64,000 nucleotides of DNA from Antedon mediterranea (GCF_964355755.1 NC_092673.1:26911001-26975000); one strand, 5' to 3'. Positions 10,738 through 22,452 are shown, counted from the stretch's first letter. The notes: generated from the sequence alone by a model not told the origin. Translations and numbers: made by a program.

Positions 10738-11932
10738 GGGATAAAAGGGGCTAGTTATTTTTTTTAATGAATTGACTGGTTAAACACATATTGTACAGCG
10801 CGTCCTTGATTTGTGATCAGTGTTATCCAAACTTTTGGTTCTAAAGTTAAAAGGGTAACACACAAGTTTAAGATAGAAGGGAAAAGAGAGTTGAATATTT
10901 CTGCATGTAATTCTAAGCAAACTATGTTTTGAGTAAATTTACTCAATTCTGCTGTGTTGTTTCTTTATAAGTGTAGAGGGGGCTACAAATCGAGCGTATA
11001 AATAGCACCATTTATTCAATTCACCGTGGATGATCTAATTTGTTTTATTTTCCATGAGCTGTCTTATTACTTAAATAAAACAAATCAGTCGGATAATTAA
11101 AGATATTAAACAAAAATTATCTTATCTTATCTTATCTTAGGTCTAAAGAACTGTATAAACATATGCTGTATGTTTTGTTTTTGCTCGGGTGACGCGCCCA
11201 ATTGGCTGTTGGCTTTTGCCACTCTTTGTTTGTACTTGTATTTAAATAGTTGTTATATACATTAATTGCAATGAATACTGATACTGTACAATCTCATTTA
11301 ATAGTTATCACGCCAACACTCAATGCCCATAGACATGTGTTTTATGTAGGCCTAGTGCAGGCACATTCGATTTCCGTTTACAATGAGATCATCTATGAGA
11401 TCATCCTTATTTCGTAATTAGTGCCGTTTTTGTGTCTAGAAAATCTCAATATTAATATTTTTTTTATTCAATATATTTTATTATAGTATAACTTATTTTT
11501 AAAAGCCTGGTTCTCACTAGGACGTAACGCAAAGACGCAAACGTGTTGACCAATGACCGTTCCAATAATCCATCGCTTGTGATTGGTCAACTCACTTACG
11601 TTGCGTTACGTCCTTGTCTTGCGTTTCAAGCGGGAACCAAGCATAAAGGTAAATACTAATGGGTTTACGTCATTCCGACGATGTGGCCTGGTGATGATTC
11701 GGACAGGTGACGATTCGGTTCGTTGACGATTCGGCCCTTGACGATTCGGCCCGGCATGTTTGGTGGGACGAAACGCCCCAGAGACGCTACCGTTATTACA
11801 ACGGAAAGATAATCAAAACTATACTTCTTTTCATATCTAAAGGAAAAATGTCATTTTTGTGATCAAGATGGATGACCAAAACTAAGTAGCCAAGACACAG
11901 TTAGCAACAACAACATTCAAGTTTGCCAAGAG
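10738..11932. other. Non-coding interval with small repeats
   Basis: Holds a TTATC/CTTAT pentamer repeat at about 11118-11139 and a CCAAT-bearing foldback MITE at 11504-11643. No exon recognised. Confidence 0.45.
11504..11643. mobile_element. Foldback MITE with CCAAT-type motifs (complete copy)
   Basis: Left end GCCTGGTTCTCACTAGGACG and right end AAGCGGGAACCAAGC form an imperfect inverted repeat. Inside, TTGACCAATGA and TGATTGGTCAA lie in opposite orientation around a short AATCCATCGCTTG centre, with GACGTAACGCAA blocks mirrored outside. Same family as copies near 22.5, 28.1, 40.7, 43.3, 44.4 and 62.8-63.2 kb. Confidence 0.75.
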
Positions 11933-12734
11933 TTTAAGAGAGCCAGTCACTAAAAATCAAACATTAGGTGGCAAGGGTCAAAATTTCGAATTGGCTCATA
12001 TTTTGCACATTGGTAGACCTTGATGTAAGTAAACCTGATGTGTAGATTGTTTGGTAAAATATTGCTTAGTTTTCGAGAAAATCGAAAAATAACGATTTTC
12101 GGCCAATTTTGTTACTTTTTGGTATATAATTTACATTAAGTTTAACAGCCTCTGGAAGCCAAACGTAGCAACCTAGCGTTTTAATATTTTACAATTACGT
12201 TAACTAGCATCTTGACAATAAGTTAGTAAAGTTTCAAAAAATTTGATGAAATTTTAAGATTTTGACTAATTAATTACTAATTAGCATATATAAAACTCTT
12301 AAAAAGTAGGGTAAAAACAAACGTTTTTTTTTTCATGTGCGACGAATTTTTGTAAAATAAAAAAGTCATCAATCTAAAGTTTAGACACTAATATTTATGA
12401 ATCAAGTAAAACAAATTTGGGGAAACTATTTTGCGCTCCGCGCCAGAGCCACAAAGTTGTAAGAAATTCAAAGATTTTATCTGTCGGCAAGATCAATCAG
12501 ATGTACCTATTGTTCTCTATTTAGCAATCTAAGTCGAATTAAGCCAAACTTTTATTACGAGAAACCAACTTGAAAGATAAATTTTGAATTAAGTTGCAAT
12601 TTAAACACAAAGTAAAAATACGTTTCTGGTAAAATTTCAATTACTAACCAATATACGAAATTAAGCAATTAACTAAAAATCACTCGCTTATTCTTTGTCA
12701 AACCACATTATTATAAATTATTCCATCCTCTCAT

Positions 12735-13556
12735 AGGCCCTGTTTCTGCTGCCAACTAAATACCGTATATTATACGGTATTTTTTTAATACCGTATATAT
12801 ACGGTATATTTTTGGCAGCAGAAACTGCGCTCATAAAAAATATACCGTATTTTGTATACCGTATTTTCCCCACAAAATTTGTGGATAAAATACGGTATTT
12901 ACAAATTTATACCGTATTTTTTGTACCCGTTTCTGCTGCCAATAAAAAATACCGTATTTTTTTTTTACATGACAAAAGGTCACCATTCGTGTTTTTATTT
13001 TCTGTCGCTGTTAGCTGCTTTACACACATGTATAGATATATTCGGCGAAAATGTGGAGCGAATACGTCACAGTTTTACTAAATAAATGTGTGTGGGGAAG
13101 CTAAAATGTCTGACCAACTAAAAGGTAATAAAAGGGACAACCACATTTATAAAGACATTTCTAAAAAAATAAAGCAGGAGTATGGAATAAACTTGTCTCC
13201 AAAGCAAGTAAACTCAAAGCTGAAGAGCCTGCGAAAGCAGTACAACATTGCAAAATACAATAACTCGGGGAGGGAACGAATTAATTGTCCCCATTACGAT
13301 GTTTTCTGTGCTCTCAACATCTCTATCACTAGGGCTAGGCTGTTGAAAGTGAGACGTAAAACTTCCTTTATTGCGACTTTTAATTATCGATCAAATAAAT
13401 GAATGGCAATTTGGGTAAAAAAGATGAAATTTAACACGACCACCCAAGAAGTATTGTTAGCAGAAACGGGGTACTAAAAAATACGGTATAAAAAATACCG
13501 TATTTTATACCGTATTTTTATACCGTATTTTGAGCAGTTGCAGCAGAAACAGGCCC
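12735..13556 (+). mobile_element. Short transposon, TIR GGGCCTGTTTCTGCTGC, with TACCGTA subterminal palindromes
   Basis: Left end AGGCCCTGTTTCTGCTGCC and right end GCAGCAGAAACAGGCCC are inverted repeats, flanked by AT (or TA) on both sides. Immediately inside both ends are many copies of ATACCGTAT/ATACGGTAT, often as palindromes. The inside encodes a Myb/SANT-like ORF. The terminal sequence is the same as that of the larger element at 34560-37599, where a different palindrome is repeated. Superfamily is not certain: a Myb/SANT partner protein points to PIF/Harbinger-like elements, but the apparent 2-bp target fits other groups. Confidence 0.8.
13106..13402 (+). CDS. Myb/SANT-like (trihelix type) DNA-binding protein fragment, transposon-borne
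   Basis: Starts at ATG 13106 and ends at a stop at 13400-13402, about 98 codons. Residues ~9-65 fit the second and third helices of a Myb/SANT-like domain: ISKKIKQEYGINLSPKQVN, then KLKSLRKQYN, then an SGRERINCPHYDVF segment. Such proteins partner PIF/Harbinger-type transposases and bind transposon ends. The first helix with its usual Trp is not present, so an upstream exon may be missing or lost. The tail after ~residue 70 is basic and may be read-through of a splice site. A related ORF lies on the minus strand of the larger element at ~37 kb (shared GN-K/R-x4-I...K-x-K-x-E-x-G pattern). The nearby TACCGTA palindromes are possible binding sites, by inference. Confidence 0.5.
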   Translation: MSDQLKGNKRDNHIYKDISKKIKQEYGINLSPKQVNSKLKSLRKQYNIAKYNNSGRERINCPHYDVFCALNISITRARLLKVRRKTSFIATFNYRSNK

Positions 13557-13847
13557 ATAGTTTATAGGATAAAACTGAAAAACAAATTTGTTTTAACTTG
13601 TTATCGTTTTCCTGTTTGTCGAACCTGGTCGAACTTACTCAACGAGAATGTTTCAAAACATTAACCACAGTAGTCAAAACACTTTACTGCGTATATTCGA
13701 TAGATAACGATATCTTCATTGACGTTGACAACGGAACAGATTTGTTATCCATTTTAGTTTATGTTTTACAATGTAAAGACGTGTTGAAAATAATTCTTAT
13801 ATATAATTATTGTCTGATGGCTTTAAGTTCAAACAAAATGGAGATTT

Positions 13848-15121
13848 CATGTTCTTTTAAATCGGTTGTCGGCGGAGCTTGTGGATGCGATAGAAAAGAC
13901 CGCAAACAGAGCACTGAAGTCCTACCTTTACAAGCATGCCAGAAGGAAATCGCTGCACACAGATACATTTACGGGCATCGATAGTGAGTGGTACTATTTG
14001 TGCAGCAGGGAAATGGAAATAAAAGGCGCGAGTCACATCAACAACATAGAGTATGGAAGCAGGTCCATGAAGGTGTGGATGGCGTATGGCGTTGGTGCAG
14101 GACAAAATCTACTTTTGAGTAAATTCTGTGTGCCTTCGAAGCTACCCAATTTAATTCATAGCCAAGATACAACGTCTGATTAAAATAAATCAAATCATCT
14201 ATTGCAGTAAAAGCAAGAATACAAGCCAAGACATCTCATGAAGAACAAGCTGATATAAATGACGAAGAACAAATAGAAAGAGAAGAAAGTCCTGGCACCC
14301 TCAGCAAACTGTTCTTTTGTCGCGAACAAGGTTGCATTAGGTCATATCAGGTACTCTTCCCTAGAGAAACACTTAGATTATGAAAATCACAAGAACGCAC
14401 TAGAACATGAAACACTTTATGACAGGGCAATGCAATTAATCAACACAACTAGAAGAGGGTACTTCTAAAAATCCAGAACCAACAAGAACCAACGATTTGC
14501 TACGGTTTGACATTGGCCCCAAACTGCAAATGGGCTGGGCGTTAAAGTCCTCTGCAAAAAAACCCCGATTTTCTGTACCACAGAAAACCTACCTTATTGA
14601 TGTTTTTGACGCTGGAGAGCAGACGGGATAGGAAGCTGATCCATGTGATGTCTCACGAGAGATGAGATCGGCCAGGCACAGCGATGGTTCACATCTATTT
14701 AGTAGCAAGACTGAATTTTTAACAGCAGATTGCAAGTTTTTTCTCACACTTGGCTAAAAAAGGAGGACAGATGCAGCCGTTCATGATGATGATGATGACG
14801 AAGATGATGATTACGATAGTAATGAAGATGGTGACGAAGTTGAAGAAAATGGAGACGATTCAAAAACGGAAAAGGAAAAATTCAACTTTTGTCGCAAACC
14901 GTACTGGACACAATAGGCTTGCAGCATCCAATAATGTTTGAATGCATAATATTTGTGAACTGAAAGCTCAAGGAAAACTCTCCAGATTCTCTTTGCCAAT
15001 GTTGCAAGAAATGTGTACTTCTCTTGAACTTGATACCACAGATATAACCATAAAGCGCAAGAAGCCATACATTGATTTGCTGGGAAAGATGGTTTCCATG
15101 TGCAGTTGCTCGAGTGATTAA
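13848..15121 (+). pseudogene. Decayed multi-domain gene: C2H2 finger, acidic tract, SAP-like C-terminus
   Basis: Segments in different frames line up in the order of a protein family I have seen in invertebrate predictions but cannot name. 13848-14183 encodes a segment with SMKVWMAYGVGAGQ. 14318-14390 is a C2H2 finger (Cys codons 14318 and 14333, His codons 14370 and 14388) broken by a frameshift at ~14348. 14518-14755 contains MGWALKSS, KPRFSVPQKTYL and EFLTA, with an in-frame TAG at 14629-14631. 14780-14870 is an Asp/Glu-rich run. 14945-15121 reads HNICELKAQGKLSRFSLPML and on through KRKKPYIDLL to a stop, resembling a SAP-like helix pair. Multiple stops and shifts make it a pseudogene unless some gaps are introns. 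It sits inside the 4.75-kb foldback element and may be its cargo or its own protein. Confidence 0.6.
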
Positions 15122-15700
15122 GGTAGCAATGAAGGTAAAACTATGTCTAAGAATTCTTTAAAATAACAATTTAATATGTGGGACGATTCTGTAAATTGTT
15201 AATAAAGCGAAGGGATGAAAAAATGGTTTACAAGTTTACAAACAATTTATTGTTTAGGCTACGAATTATTATGAAATTTCGCACGAGCACATGAACGTTA
15301 TCGGATGTCACCATTCTACTCATTTGCATAACAACAGAGTTCAGTGAACATTTGCGTTAACGTACTTGCTCGTTTTGATTTCGCGCTTCGACGGGAAGTG
15401 TAGAACGCAACGCATGTGTAGCGCACGCAACATACGCCACACGTATTAAAACAAATCATGGAATACCTTGGGTTTATAGAGACTAAGCCTAGCCAGGCAT
15501 GTTTAATCATGTTTTGGCTAACGTTTTCATTTACGCTATTTTTAAAAGATAAGGTTCTCGACGCACGTAACTAAAGTTTTTCGTAATGCTTGCGCACGCA
15601 CAGCAAGTTGTTTACAAAGTGGGCGGAGCTTGGAAAATAGCGTTAACGTGCTTGTGCGAATACTCCCTATATGAGAAGATAAAAACATTATGTTATATAG
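15122..15700. other. Non-coding part of the foldback element
   Basis: Rich in CpG-containing words such as GCGCACGCAAC and TTCGCG, unlike its AT-rich surroundings. No exon or RNA gene recognised. Confidence 0.35.
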
Positions 15701-15894
15701 CCTGTTTTCCACTAGGCAAAATTATTCGCGCAAATCAAACATTTTCGCGTATACGCGCACGTCAAAGGGAACACTTTGTTGATAAAAAATAAACTGCGCA
15801 TGCGCGCGTATAGTGCAAAAAATAATAATATTATTATTATTATTATATTATAATAATAATAAGAATAAATTCACCTAGTGGAAAATATAACAGG
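15701..15894. mobile_element. MITE with TIR CCTGTTTTCCACTAGGC
   Basis: Left CCTGTTTTCCACTAGGC and right CCTAGTGGAAAATATAACAG are inverted ends, 194 bp apart. The centre has CGCGCGTATA words and an AT-only (AAT/ATT)n run. A fragment resembling the left end lies near 25730 (TTTTCCAACTAGGCG). Confidence 0.65.
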
Positions 15895-16690
15895 GGATGA
15901 AGCTAAGCGAGTTATAATATTGAGCTCAGATACTGTAGTAATTGCTTAATTCCATGGGTCAGTCGTTTAAATTTGACTAGAAATTTATTTTTAGATGTTT
16001 TTATATTAAAACGTAATTCCAAATTATTCAGGACCTTTCAGTTTACCTTTAAAGTTTGTTTCTCGTAGTAAAATTTACCTTAAATCTGTAAATAGAGAAC
16101 AATAGGTACATCTGATTGATCTTGCCGACAGATAAAATCTTTGAATTTCTTACAACTTTGTGGCTCTGGCGCGGAGCGGAAAATAGTTTCCCCAAATTGT
16201 TTTTACTTGATTCATAAATATTAGTATCTTAACAGTAGATTGACGATTTTTTTATTAAAAAAAAATTCGTCGCACATGAAAAAAAAACGCGTTTGTTTTT
16301 ACCCTACTTTTTAAGAGTTTTATATATGCTAATTAGTAATTAATTAGTAAAAATATTAGAATTTCATTAAATTTTTTGAAACTTTACTAAATTATTGTCA
16401 AGATGCTAGTTAACGTAAGTGTAAAATATTAAAACGCTAGGTTGCAAAATTTGGCTTCCAGAGGCTGTTAAACTTAATGTAAATTATACACCAAAAATTA
16501 ACAAAATTGGCCGAAATCGTTATTTTTCGATTTTCTCGAAAACTAAGCGATATTTTACCAAACAAACTACACATCAGGTTTACTTACATCAAGGTCTACC
16601 AATGTGCAAAATATGAGCCAATTCGAAATTTTGACCCTTGCCGCTAAATTACGAATATGTCTGATTTTTGGTGACAAGCACTCTTAAGAG

Positions 16691-17562
16691 GTATCTGAAA
16701 ATTTAATTTGTCTGGTTTCATGTAGTGTTTTTTCGCGCCGCGGCTCTAGCCAGCTATGTCCCAGGAGGACACATTCATTAATAAGCTGTTTCAAAGCGAT
16801 AGCTTTAGTATCTAAGGCTGACAGTTTTGTGAATTTGGAAACTCAACTATAATTTATAGGTAGCTGCTGGACCCAAAAAACGTCTGGGAGAAGAGAGTCT
16901 ATATGAAAGCCTTTGCTGATAATACAGTATTATTGAGATGTAGACGGTATTATAATAAGTCACTGTCAAACAATCATTCGATAATGGTCAAAACTTTATT
17001 TTGGCTCTGTCAACATAAAGGGAGGTATTTACAATGACTTTCTTTTGACTTTCAATCTAGGCCAATGTTATAATAATACGCCGTCAGATATTAAATCATT
17101 GAAACAGTCCATGGTAAATTTTGTTTTGGTTATCAGATGCCGTGGGGGGCCCAATCAATTATCGTCAGAAGGTGAACAATCAGTCTAGGTAGCAGCAGCA
17201 GATTATTAGGAACGCCTGCTCCATTAATTAATCCAGAAAAAGGTTTGTACATTATCTATTTGTTTATTAGCCTTCTCCTAAGGCTAACACAATTATATTT
17301 TCTTTAAAAAAAGGTTTTATAAGTGGTTTCAACATTTATGATAGTAATGTCACAGTTCTGTGTCTGGACGCAAGTTCATAGACCTACTAGTTATATTATT
17401 CAAATTAACTGATACTTACTCTTCATTTACCGTAAAGTTCAGTTTTAATGAAATATATAATATAAATTGGCTTCGTAACAATTAATTAGTGTTGAAAAGG
17501 TTAGTTTTTTGGTGATAGGTGAAAATGACATGTAACTTCGTAATCAATTTTTTTTTTGTATA
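16691..17562. other. Unassigned interval
   Basis: No gene or clear repeat seen. Confidence 0.35.
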
Positions 17563-17925
17563 AAGGCCCAATTACACTATGACGATAACGACGGACGATA
17601 AATATATAGCATGCATTTTTTTTACATAAACCAAAAGAAATTAGAAAGGTTTTCGTTCTAGACCTATAGGATAATCATTTATGCTGTCTTTGATAAAAAT
17701 AATGTTTTTCAAATTCCAATCAAATGATGTCATGATAAATAAAAACAATAAAATCGCTGTATTGTCACGATATTATTGGTCTTACTAATCATGACGTCAT
17801 TTGATTGGACGTGTGAAAATATAATTTTCATCAAAGGAATTGTTTATATTTCTTTTGGTTTATGTATTAAAAATGCACATTTGTCTATTTATCGTCGATC
17901 GTTATCGTCCTAGTGTATGGGCCTT
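17563..17925. mobile_element. MITE with TIR AAGGCCCA...ACACTA and CGATAACGA
   Basis: The left end (AAGGCCCAATTACACTATGA then CGATAACGACGGACGATAAA) is mirrored by the right end (TTTATCGTCGATCGTTATCG, then TCCTAGTGTATGGGCCTT). Inner segments also fold back: ACATAAACCAAAAGAAAT near 17620 against its complement near 17850. About 363 bp, so nearly the whole element is a stem. Confidence 0.8.
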
Positions 17926-18223
17926 ATGTTGTAAATGTTCAATTAATTGATCATTCCGATTTTATTAGTTGGACTCTTGCACAGTTGCTGTCTAATCGTT
18001 GTTATGTAATATCATTTCGAACCATATTAAAATCATAAAGAGATTCATATTCCTTAACATGTGGCTGTGCATGGAAGTCCGGTCTACAAAAACTCGGGCC
18101 CGGGATCATTGTTATTGGGCCTGAAAGTGTTGGTGAATTCATAATTATACTTAATATTATATTTATATATATATAATTATATTATTATACAATTGAAAGC
18201 AAAACCCGTTGAATCTCAAATCA

Positions 18224-19640
18224 TTAGGACTAGAAATTTGGCTTATCAATCAAATAAATACTTTCGTTCAAAATGAAACTCCAACCTCTCTAATCAAAAG
18301 ATTGAACTCGAAAACGGACCGTTTTTTTTTAATTGGGTATGTTGAAACATTTCAATATTCATTTAAAAAAGTACATTAATTGTGGTATTGATCAGTGGCT
18401 ATAGAGGCGTAAAAACCCTCGGTCAATATCATGTAAAATGCACTGTGGAAGGGTCATTATTAAGACTGCAAAATTGGGCTTATCAACAAATAAATACTTT
18501 CGTTCAAAATGTAAAATCAAGGCGGAAAAATTGGGCTTATCAACAACAAAATATTTTATTATTAGACGCGATAACATCAAGGATAATCAGTATAATTATT
18601 AATATAGCCACTGTTACTAGTTTTATTCTACATGCTAAAGTAGTAGTAGTCCACTAGAAAACAAACAAGTCTGAATGTTATGCTTATTAGCCATGTTATG
18701 TTTGTTACTGTAGGCCTATGATTGTTTGCAATGTTCACATATTATTTCCGTGGGCATATCCATAGTGTATCACTCACAAAAAAGACGTGTGAGGTTCTTT
18801 CTTTAGATTTTGAAGAATGATTTGTGTTACAGGTTGACACATGAGTCAAATGCTCAAGATATCGGCTAACGCCATGGGACCCTTGGCTTATCAATGAATA
18901 ATAAATACAGTACTACTTTCGTTCAATTGAAATCGGAATCTGACCGTTTCATTAAATTGGGTGTGATTAGGCCTAAACATATAATAATTTATTAAAAAGG
19001 TACAATAAAAACAAATGCATCAGAGGCGTAAAGAACCCACGGTCAATATCATGTAAAATTTATATGGTATAAGCACTGTGGAAGGGGTCATTATTATTAA
19101 ACTGGAAATTCGGCTTATCAACAAATAAATACTTTCGTTTAAAATGTAAAATAAGACTGCAAAATTGGGCTTATCAACAAATAAATACTTTCGTTCAAAA
19201 TGTAAAATAAGACTGCACAATTGGGCTTATCAACAAAAAAAATACTTTTTTTTTTTCAAAATGTAAAATTAAGACTGGAAAATTGGGCTTATAAACAAAT
19301 AAATACTTTTTTTTAAAATGTAAGAAAAAATTTTTTAAATATAATCCTTAAGCTCTGTCTATATACTATCAAACTAAATATGATGTGCCCATATTATATA
19401 GACATGACGATGTCCACTACGATATTCGGGCATATCACTACCATATTTGGGCACATCACACTTTTTTTGTTAAACTAGTTGGGACAGTGTAGACACAGAA
19501 CTATGTGATTGAAACATAAGTCGGAATTGGACTGACGCGATTGATTTAATTGGGTATTTTTATTAATGTAATGATTAATTAAAAACTATAATACCGATAA
19601 GCGTTTGGTATTGATCAATGGTGCAAAAAACCCTGAGAAA
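18224..19640 (+). repeat. Diverged triplicated ~600-650-bp repeat containing ~55-bp units
   Basis: Three blocks (about 18224-18660, 18880-19340 and 19510-19640) repeat the same order: GGCTTATCAA...AATACTTTCGTTC, then a GACCG...TTAATTGGGT segment, then GTATTGATCA...GGCGTAAA and GGTCAATATCATG with CACTGTGGAAGGGTCATTAT. Within blocks 1 and 2, a unit of ACTGCAAAATTGGGCTTATC plus AACAAATAAATACTTTCGTT is itself tandemly repeated (two and about four copies; 19094-19325). Small minus-strand ORFs with a repeated DKPNFAVLI come from these units and are not genes. Confidence 0.75.
19350..19502. mobile_element. MITE (CTGTCTACACTATCAAAC family)
   Basis: Left AGCTCTGTCTATATACTATC and right AGTGTAGACACAGAACT are inverted ends. 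Internal GGGCACATCAC and ATATCACTACCATATTTGG text is shared with the other copies. Confidence 0.65.
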
Positions 19641-20200
19641 TAATGGTATAACGCGATTTGGTAATAGCTTAGCAATAATACAACCCATATACTATTATTA
19701 TAAATACATATTACAAATCCATTCATATAACTTTTCATCGCGAACCGAAAATGTATAAATGTTATTCTACAGACAGTAATTATATATTCAAATACCATAT
19801 TATTATTATTATCAATACCTAAATGCGATAGTAATAACCACATAAACATAAATTATTCCCAATACAAGTTCGTGCGTTTAATTCTAGAAAGAAACGACTG
19901 TGCTGACAGGCCAATGACATAAATCACAAGTAAAGTCCCAATTGTTCACTTGCGTTTTGATTGGCCGACCTATTATATTAGATTAATGAAGACTGTTCTT
20001 ACAACTGTCCAGTCAAAAAGTTACGCGGCGTTTTTTGTAAGAAATATTTCTTGTTTTAAATATGGTGTTCGTCTTTCATCACCCGCGGCAGGAAATCCTT
20101 ATGAATGTTAATCATAGTACATGTTAGAGTAATAAATATCTTATCTTATAATCTCTATCACGGCTATAATTGCGACGACGTGCTGAATGTAAAGTTATAT
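19505..20200. other. Mostly unassigned interval
   Basis: Includes the tail of the triplicated repeat. At ~20020-20055 there is an inverted piece (GCGGCGTTTTTTGTAAGAAA) of the linker repeat found in the satellite array near 30.6, 32.6 and 39.6 kb. No exon seen. Confidence 0.4.
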
Positions 20201-20239
20201 GCTTATTTTGATTATATAAACAAACTTTAAAAATCAATA

Positions 20240-20392
20240 ACGGAATACTTGAACTTCCTTCGAAATAAACATATTCCGATATAACGTTGTAATATCGGAA
20301 TACTTGTGCTTTCTTCGAAATATACATATTCCGATATAACAACGTTATATCGGAATACTTGAACTTCCTTCGAAATATACACATTCTGTACA
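20240..20392. repeat. ~55-60-bp tandem repeat, three copies
   Basis: The unit CGGAATACTTGAACTTCCTT-CGAAATAAACATATTCCGAT-ATAAC recurs three times. CGGAATA and TATTCCG at the unit ends are complementary, so each unit can fold back. Confidence 0.8.
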
Positions 20393-20462
20393 CACTGTAT
20401 CAAATTTCATGAAATAAACCGATGTTTCATTTTGCATTTTAGACACAGGCGTTTGGGCAATT

Positions 20463-20920
20463 ATATTTGTTGGGCTTCGCATGAGTCCGAGCGGTTTAAT
20501 TATGTAGTCAGATTGGAGAAACGTCCGAGCGGTTTAATATATAAAGTTATCAGACAAAGATGAACATCAAAAATGCAGTAAAGTTAAAGTAAAAGCATAT
20601 TTCTTTAAATATATCTTTAACTATTTAAAAAACCCACCCTGGCTTCTGATTGGCCAACAATATTCCAAGTATATATATTATTATTACTGCCTTTCCGCTG
20701 AAAAGTCTGCCGACATTTCCGCTTGGGCTGCTCCGTAAATCTCTTTTACTAGTTTCTTCCAGTCCAAGTAGTTCCAAGTAGTTTGATAAATTAGCCTTTT
20801 TCAAAAATTGAGACAAAATTACCGTTAACTTTGTCTGGGGCTTTTATCTAGGCCACATGGTACCATAACAAAAGGTTACTGGATAATAACCTCTATAGTA
20901 TGAGTTGTTATCACAATATT
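20463..20920 (-). repeat. TSD-flanked interval of a solo LTR (ATATT on both sides)
   Basis: ATATT at 20463-20467 and 20916-20920 flank the solo LTR exactly, a 5-bp duplication like that of the full element. Confidence 0.8.
20468..20915 (-). mobile_element. Solo LTR of the 3640-9533 Gmr1-like family, variant form
   Basis: In reverse orientation it begins TGTTGGGCTTCGCATGAGTC and ends GTTATCACA. It shares both GTCCGAGCGGTTTAAT motifs, the TTCTGATTGGCCAACAATAT block, and the AAAATTGAGACAAAATTACC block with the full element's LTR. Two differences stand out: about 60 bp (including the CAGGCGCTCTTGCTGGCC segment) is missing, and about 85 bp containing TTTCCGCTGAAAAGTCTGCC is present only here. Solo LTRs arise by recombination between the two LTRs of one copy. 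Flanking ATATT duplications confirm a genuine insertion. Confidence 0.9.
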
Positions 20921-22452
20921 ATATTAATATGAAAATATATCTGTATAATGAACATGACCTTGGGGGAAAGTATGTAAAATTATTTGAACTTGACCTCATC
21001 TGAAATTATAAGGCTATGAATTATAAGCGTATTATATGAACACGCAACAAGGGTTGCATATTATTAAATGATTTACAGTGGATTTAGGCCAGCCTAAGGC
21101 CTACTTTCTAATCTTATGACCGACGTGTTACCAGGGAGTTGTAAATAATTATTTTACAACTCCCTGGTGTTACCATCACTCATTTCGAAATAGGCCACTA
21201 TACAATCGAATGTTATGTTAAACATTTTTGCAGTAGGAGGCCGGTTACACAAACTGATCACATACCAGAATAGCAGTAAACTCGCCGCAAGTCTGTATTA
21301 TTGTCTTTTTTGTTTTAGTCCACCAGTTTGCGTTTTTATTATCTGAAAATACGGGCTGATGTATTATACGTATGAAACGCCATATGTGCCAATATATACT
21401 TTTTAGTAATTTCGGTCTACTAAAACATATACTAGATCGAATGAAATCATTTAAAAACTCTCAACAACGTTTATTGTATTGTAAACGTTATTCAAATGCA
21501 AAGCAACTTTTCGATTGGTAACCGTACACCAGGTGATTATTTTCCGTCAATTTTCGCCACTACCGTAAGTCATTAATTGCAGTATCATTCAGTACTTTAT
21601 GTAAAGTACCGTACATTAATAATAATTAATTCATGTTATCTCAGACAGAACCAGCCAAATAATGTAGGCTTAGCAATCAACATTATACCTCTTGAAAACA
21701 TTGTTATTGTCGCGGTGTTTCACATGCATCACTCATTTCAAAATAATCTAATTATGTCATTTTTGCAGGCATGATCACATACCAAGCAAGTAGCATGGTA
21801 GCAACATTAATGTAGGACAACTGCTATGTTACTTTGGCTTATCGAATGATAAATTGAAAGCACGCATGATATTTCGTTGTTTAACTTGTCGTTCTTAGGA
21901 AATGAAGGAATTGCGAGTTTCATATGTCATTAGATCCTTAATTATATAACCGATAGACACACCCAGTCGGATACCAACCAATTACAGCACTATATAGAAA
22001 GTTAATTAAATCAATGGATAAATGTATGTGACTGATTAATTAACCTCCTTTAATCTCGTGTCTCTTAGCTTTAAAAACATGTTTTTAATGTACATGTGTC
22101 ACGTTAGTTTAGTGTCATGTTGATATATTCCTTTTACCAAGGAACCAACGCTGGTTTTAAGGCAATTGATGTCTTCTCAATATGCTACTCCACAAACATC
22201 CATTTCGATAAGAAACATTCGTGACATTATGTTTATTCAATTAGGCAAATTGCGGGACCCTGTACACTTACCGAGATTAGCAGGTGTCAATGTTACGGCA
22301 CATTATCGACATAACTGAAAATGCAACATCGTGATCTAATGGCGATCGTGGAAAAGCCAAACCAACAAATTCAGCAAATGAGTCGATTATAATGTAGGCT
22401 AGAGGGATGTTAAATTGATAGAAGAGTAATTTCACACGTTGCGTCAGAGGTT
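20921..22452. other. Largely unassigned interval
   Basis: Apart from the small palindromic insertion at 21125-21174 I see no gene or repeat. Confidence 0.35.
21125..21174. mobile_element. Micro-palindromic insertion (35 bp) with 7-bp TSD
   Basis: 21132-21166 reads CAGGGAGTTGTAAA-TAATTAT-TTTACAACTCCCTG, a near-pure palindrome. It is flanked by GTGTTAC at 21125-21131 and 21167-21173 (8 bp if the next C is counted). Belongs with 37066-37121, 44074-44135 and 48728-48776. Confidence 0.7.

Larger units (their letters stand above)
11933..16690. mobile_element. 4.75-kb foldback element with ~650-bp inverted arms
   Basis: Left arm 11933-12585 and right arm 16036-16690 are inverted copies. Examples: TTGATGTAAGTAAACCTGAT at ~12020 against ATCAGGTTTACTTACATCAA at ~16574, and AATCAGATGTACCTATTGTT at ~12494 against its complement at ~16101. 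Both ends carry a TTAAGAG motif. The arms have diverged by scattered substitutions and indels, so the element is old. Between them lie a nested transposon (12735-13556), a decayed multi-domain gene (13848-15121) and a MITE (15701-15894). Long arms with an internal gene suggest a DNA transposon, but no transposase catalytic motif was recognised, so superfamily is unknown. I could not define a target duplication. Confidence 0.75.

Noticed and set aside
10147-10767. Lys/Arg-rich ORFs of up to 206 codons
   Set aside because: They are the direct result of a stop-free 32-bp tandem repeat and exist in all three forward frames.
12812-13085. ORFs rich in Tyr/Phe upstream of the Myb/SANT-like ORF
   Set aside because: Produced by the TACCGTATTTT subterminal repeats of the transposon.
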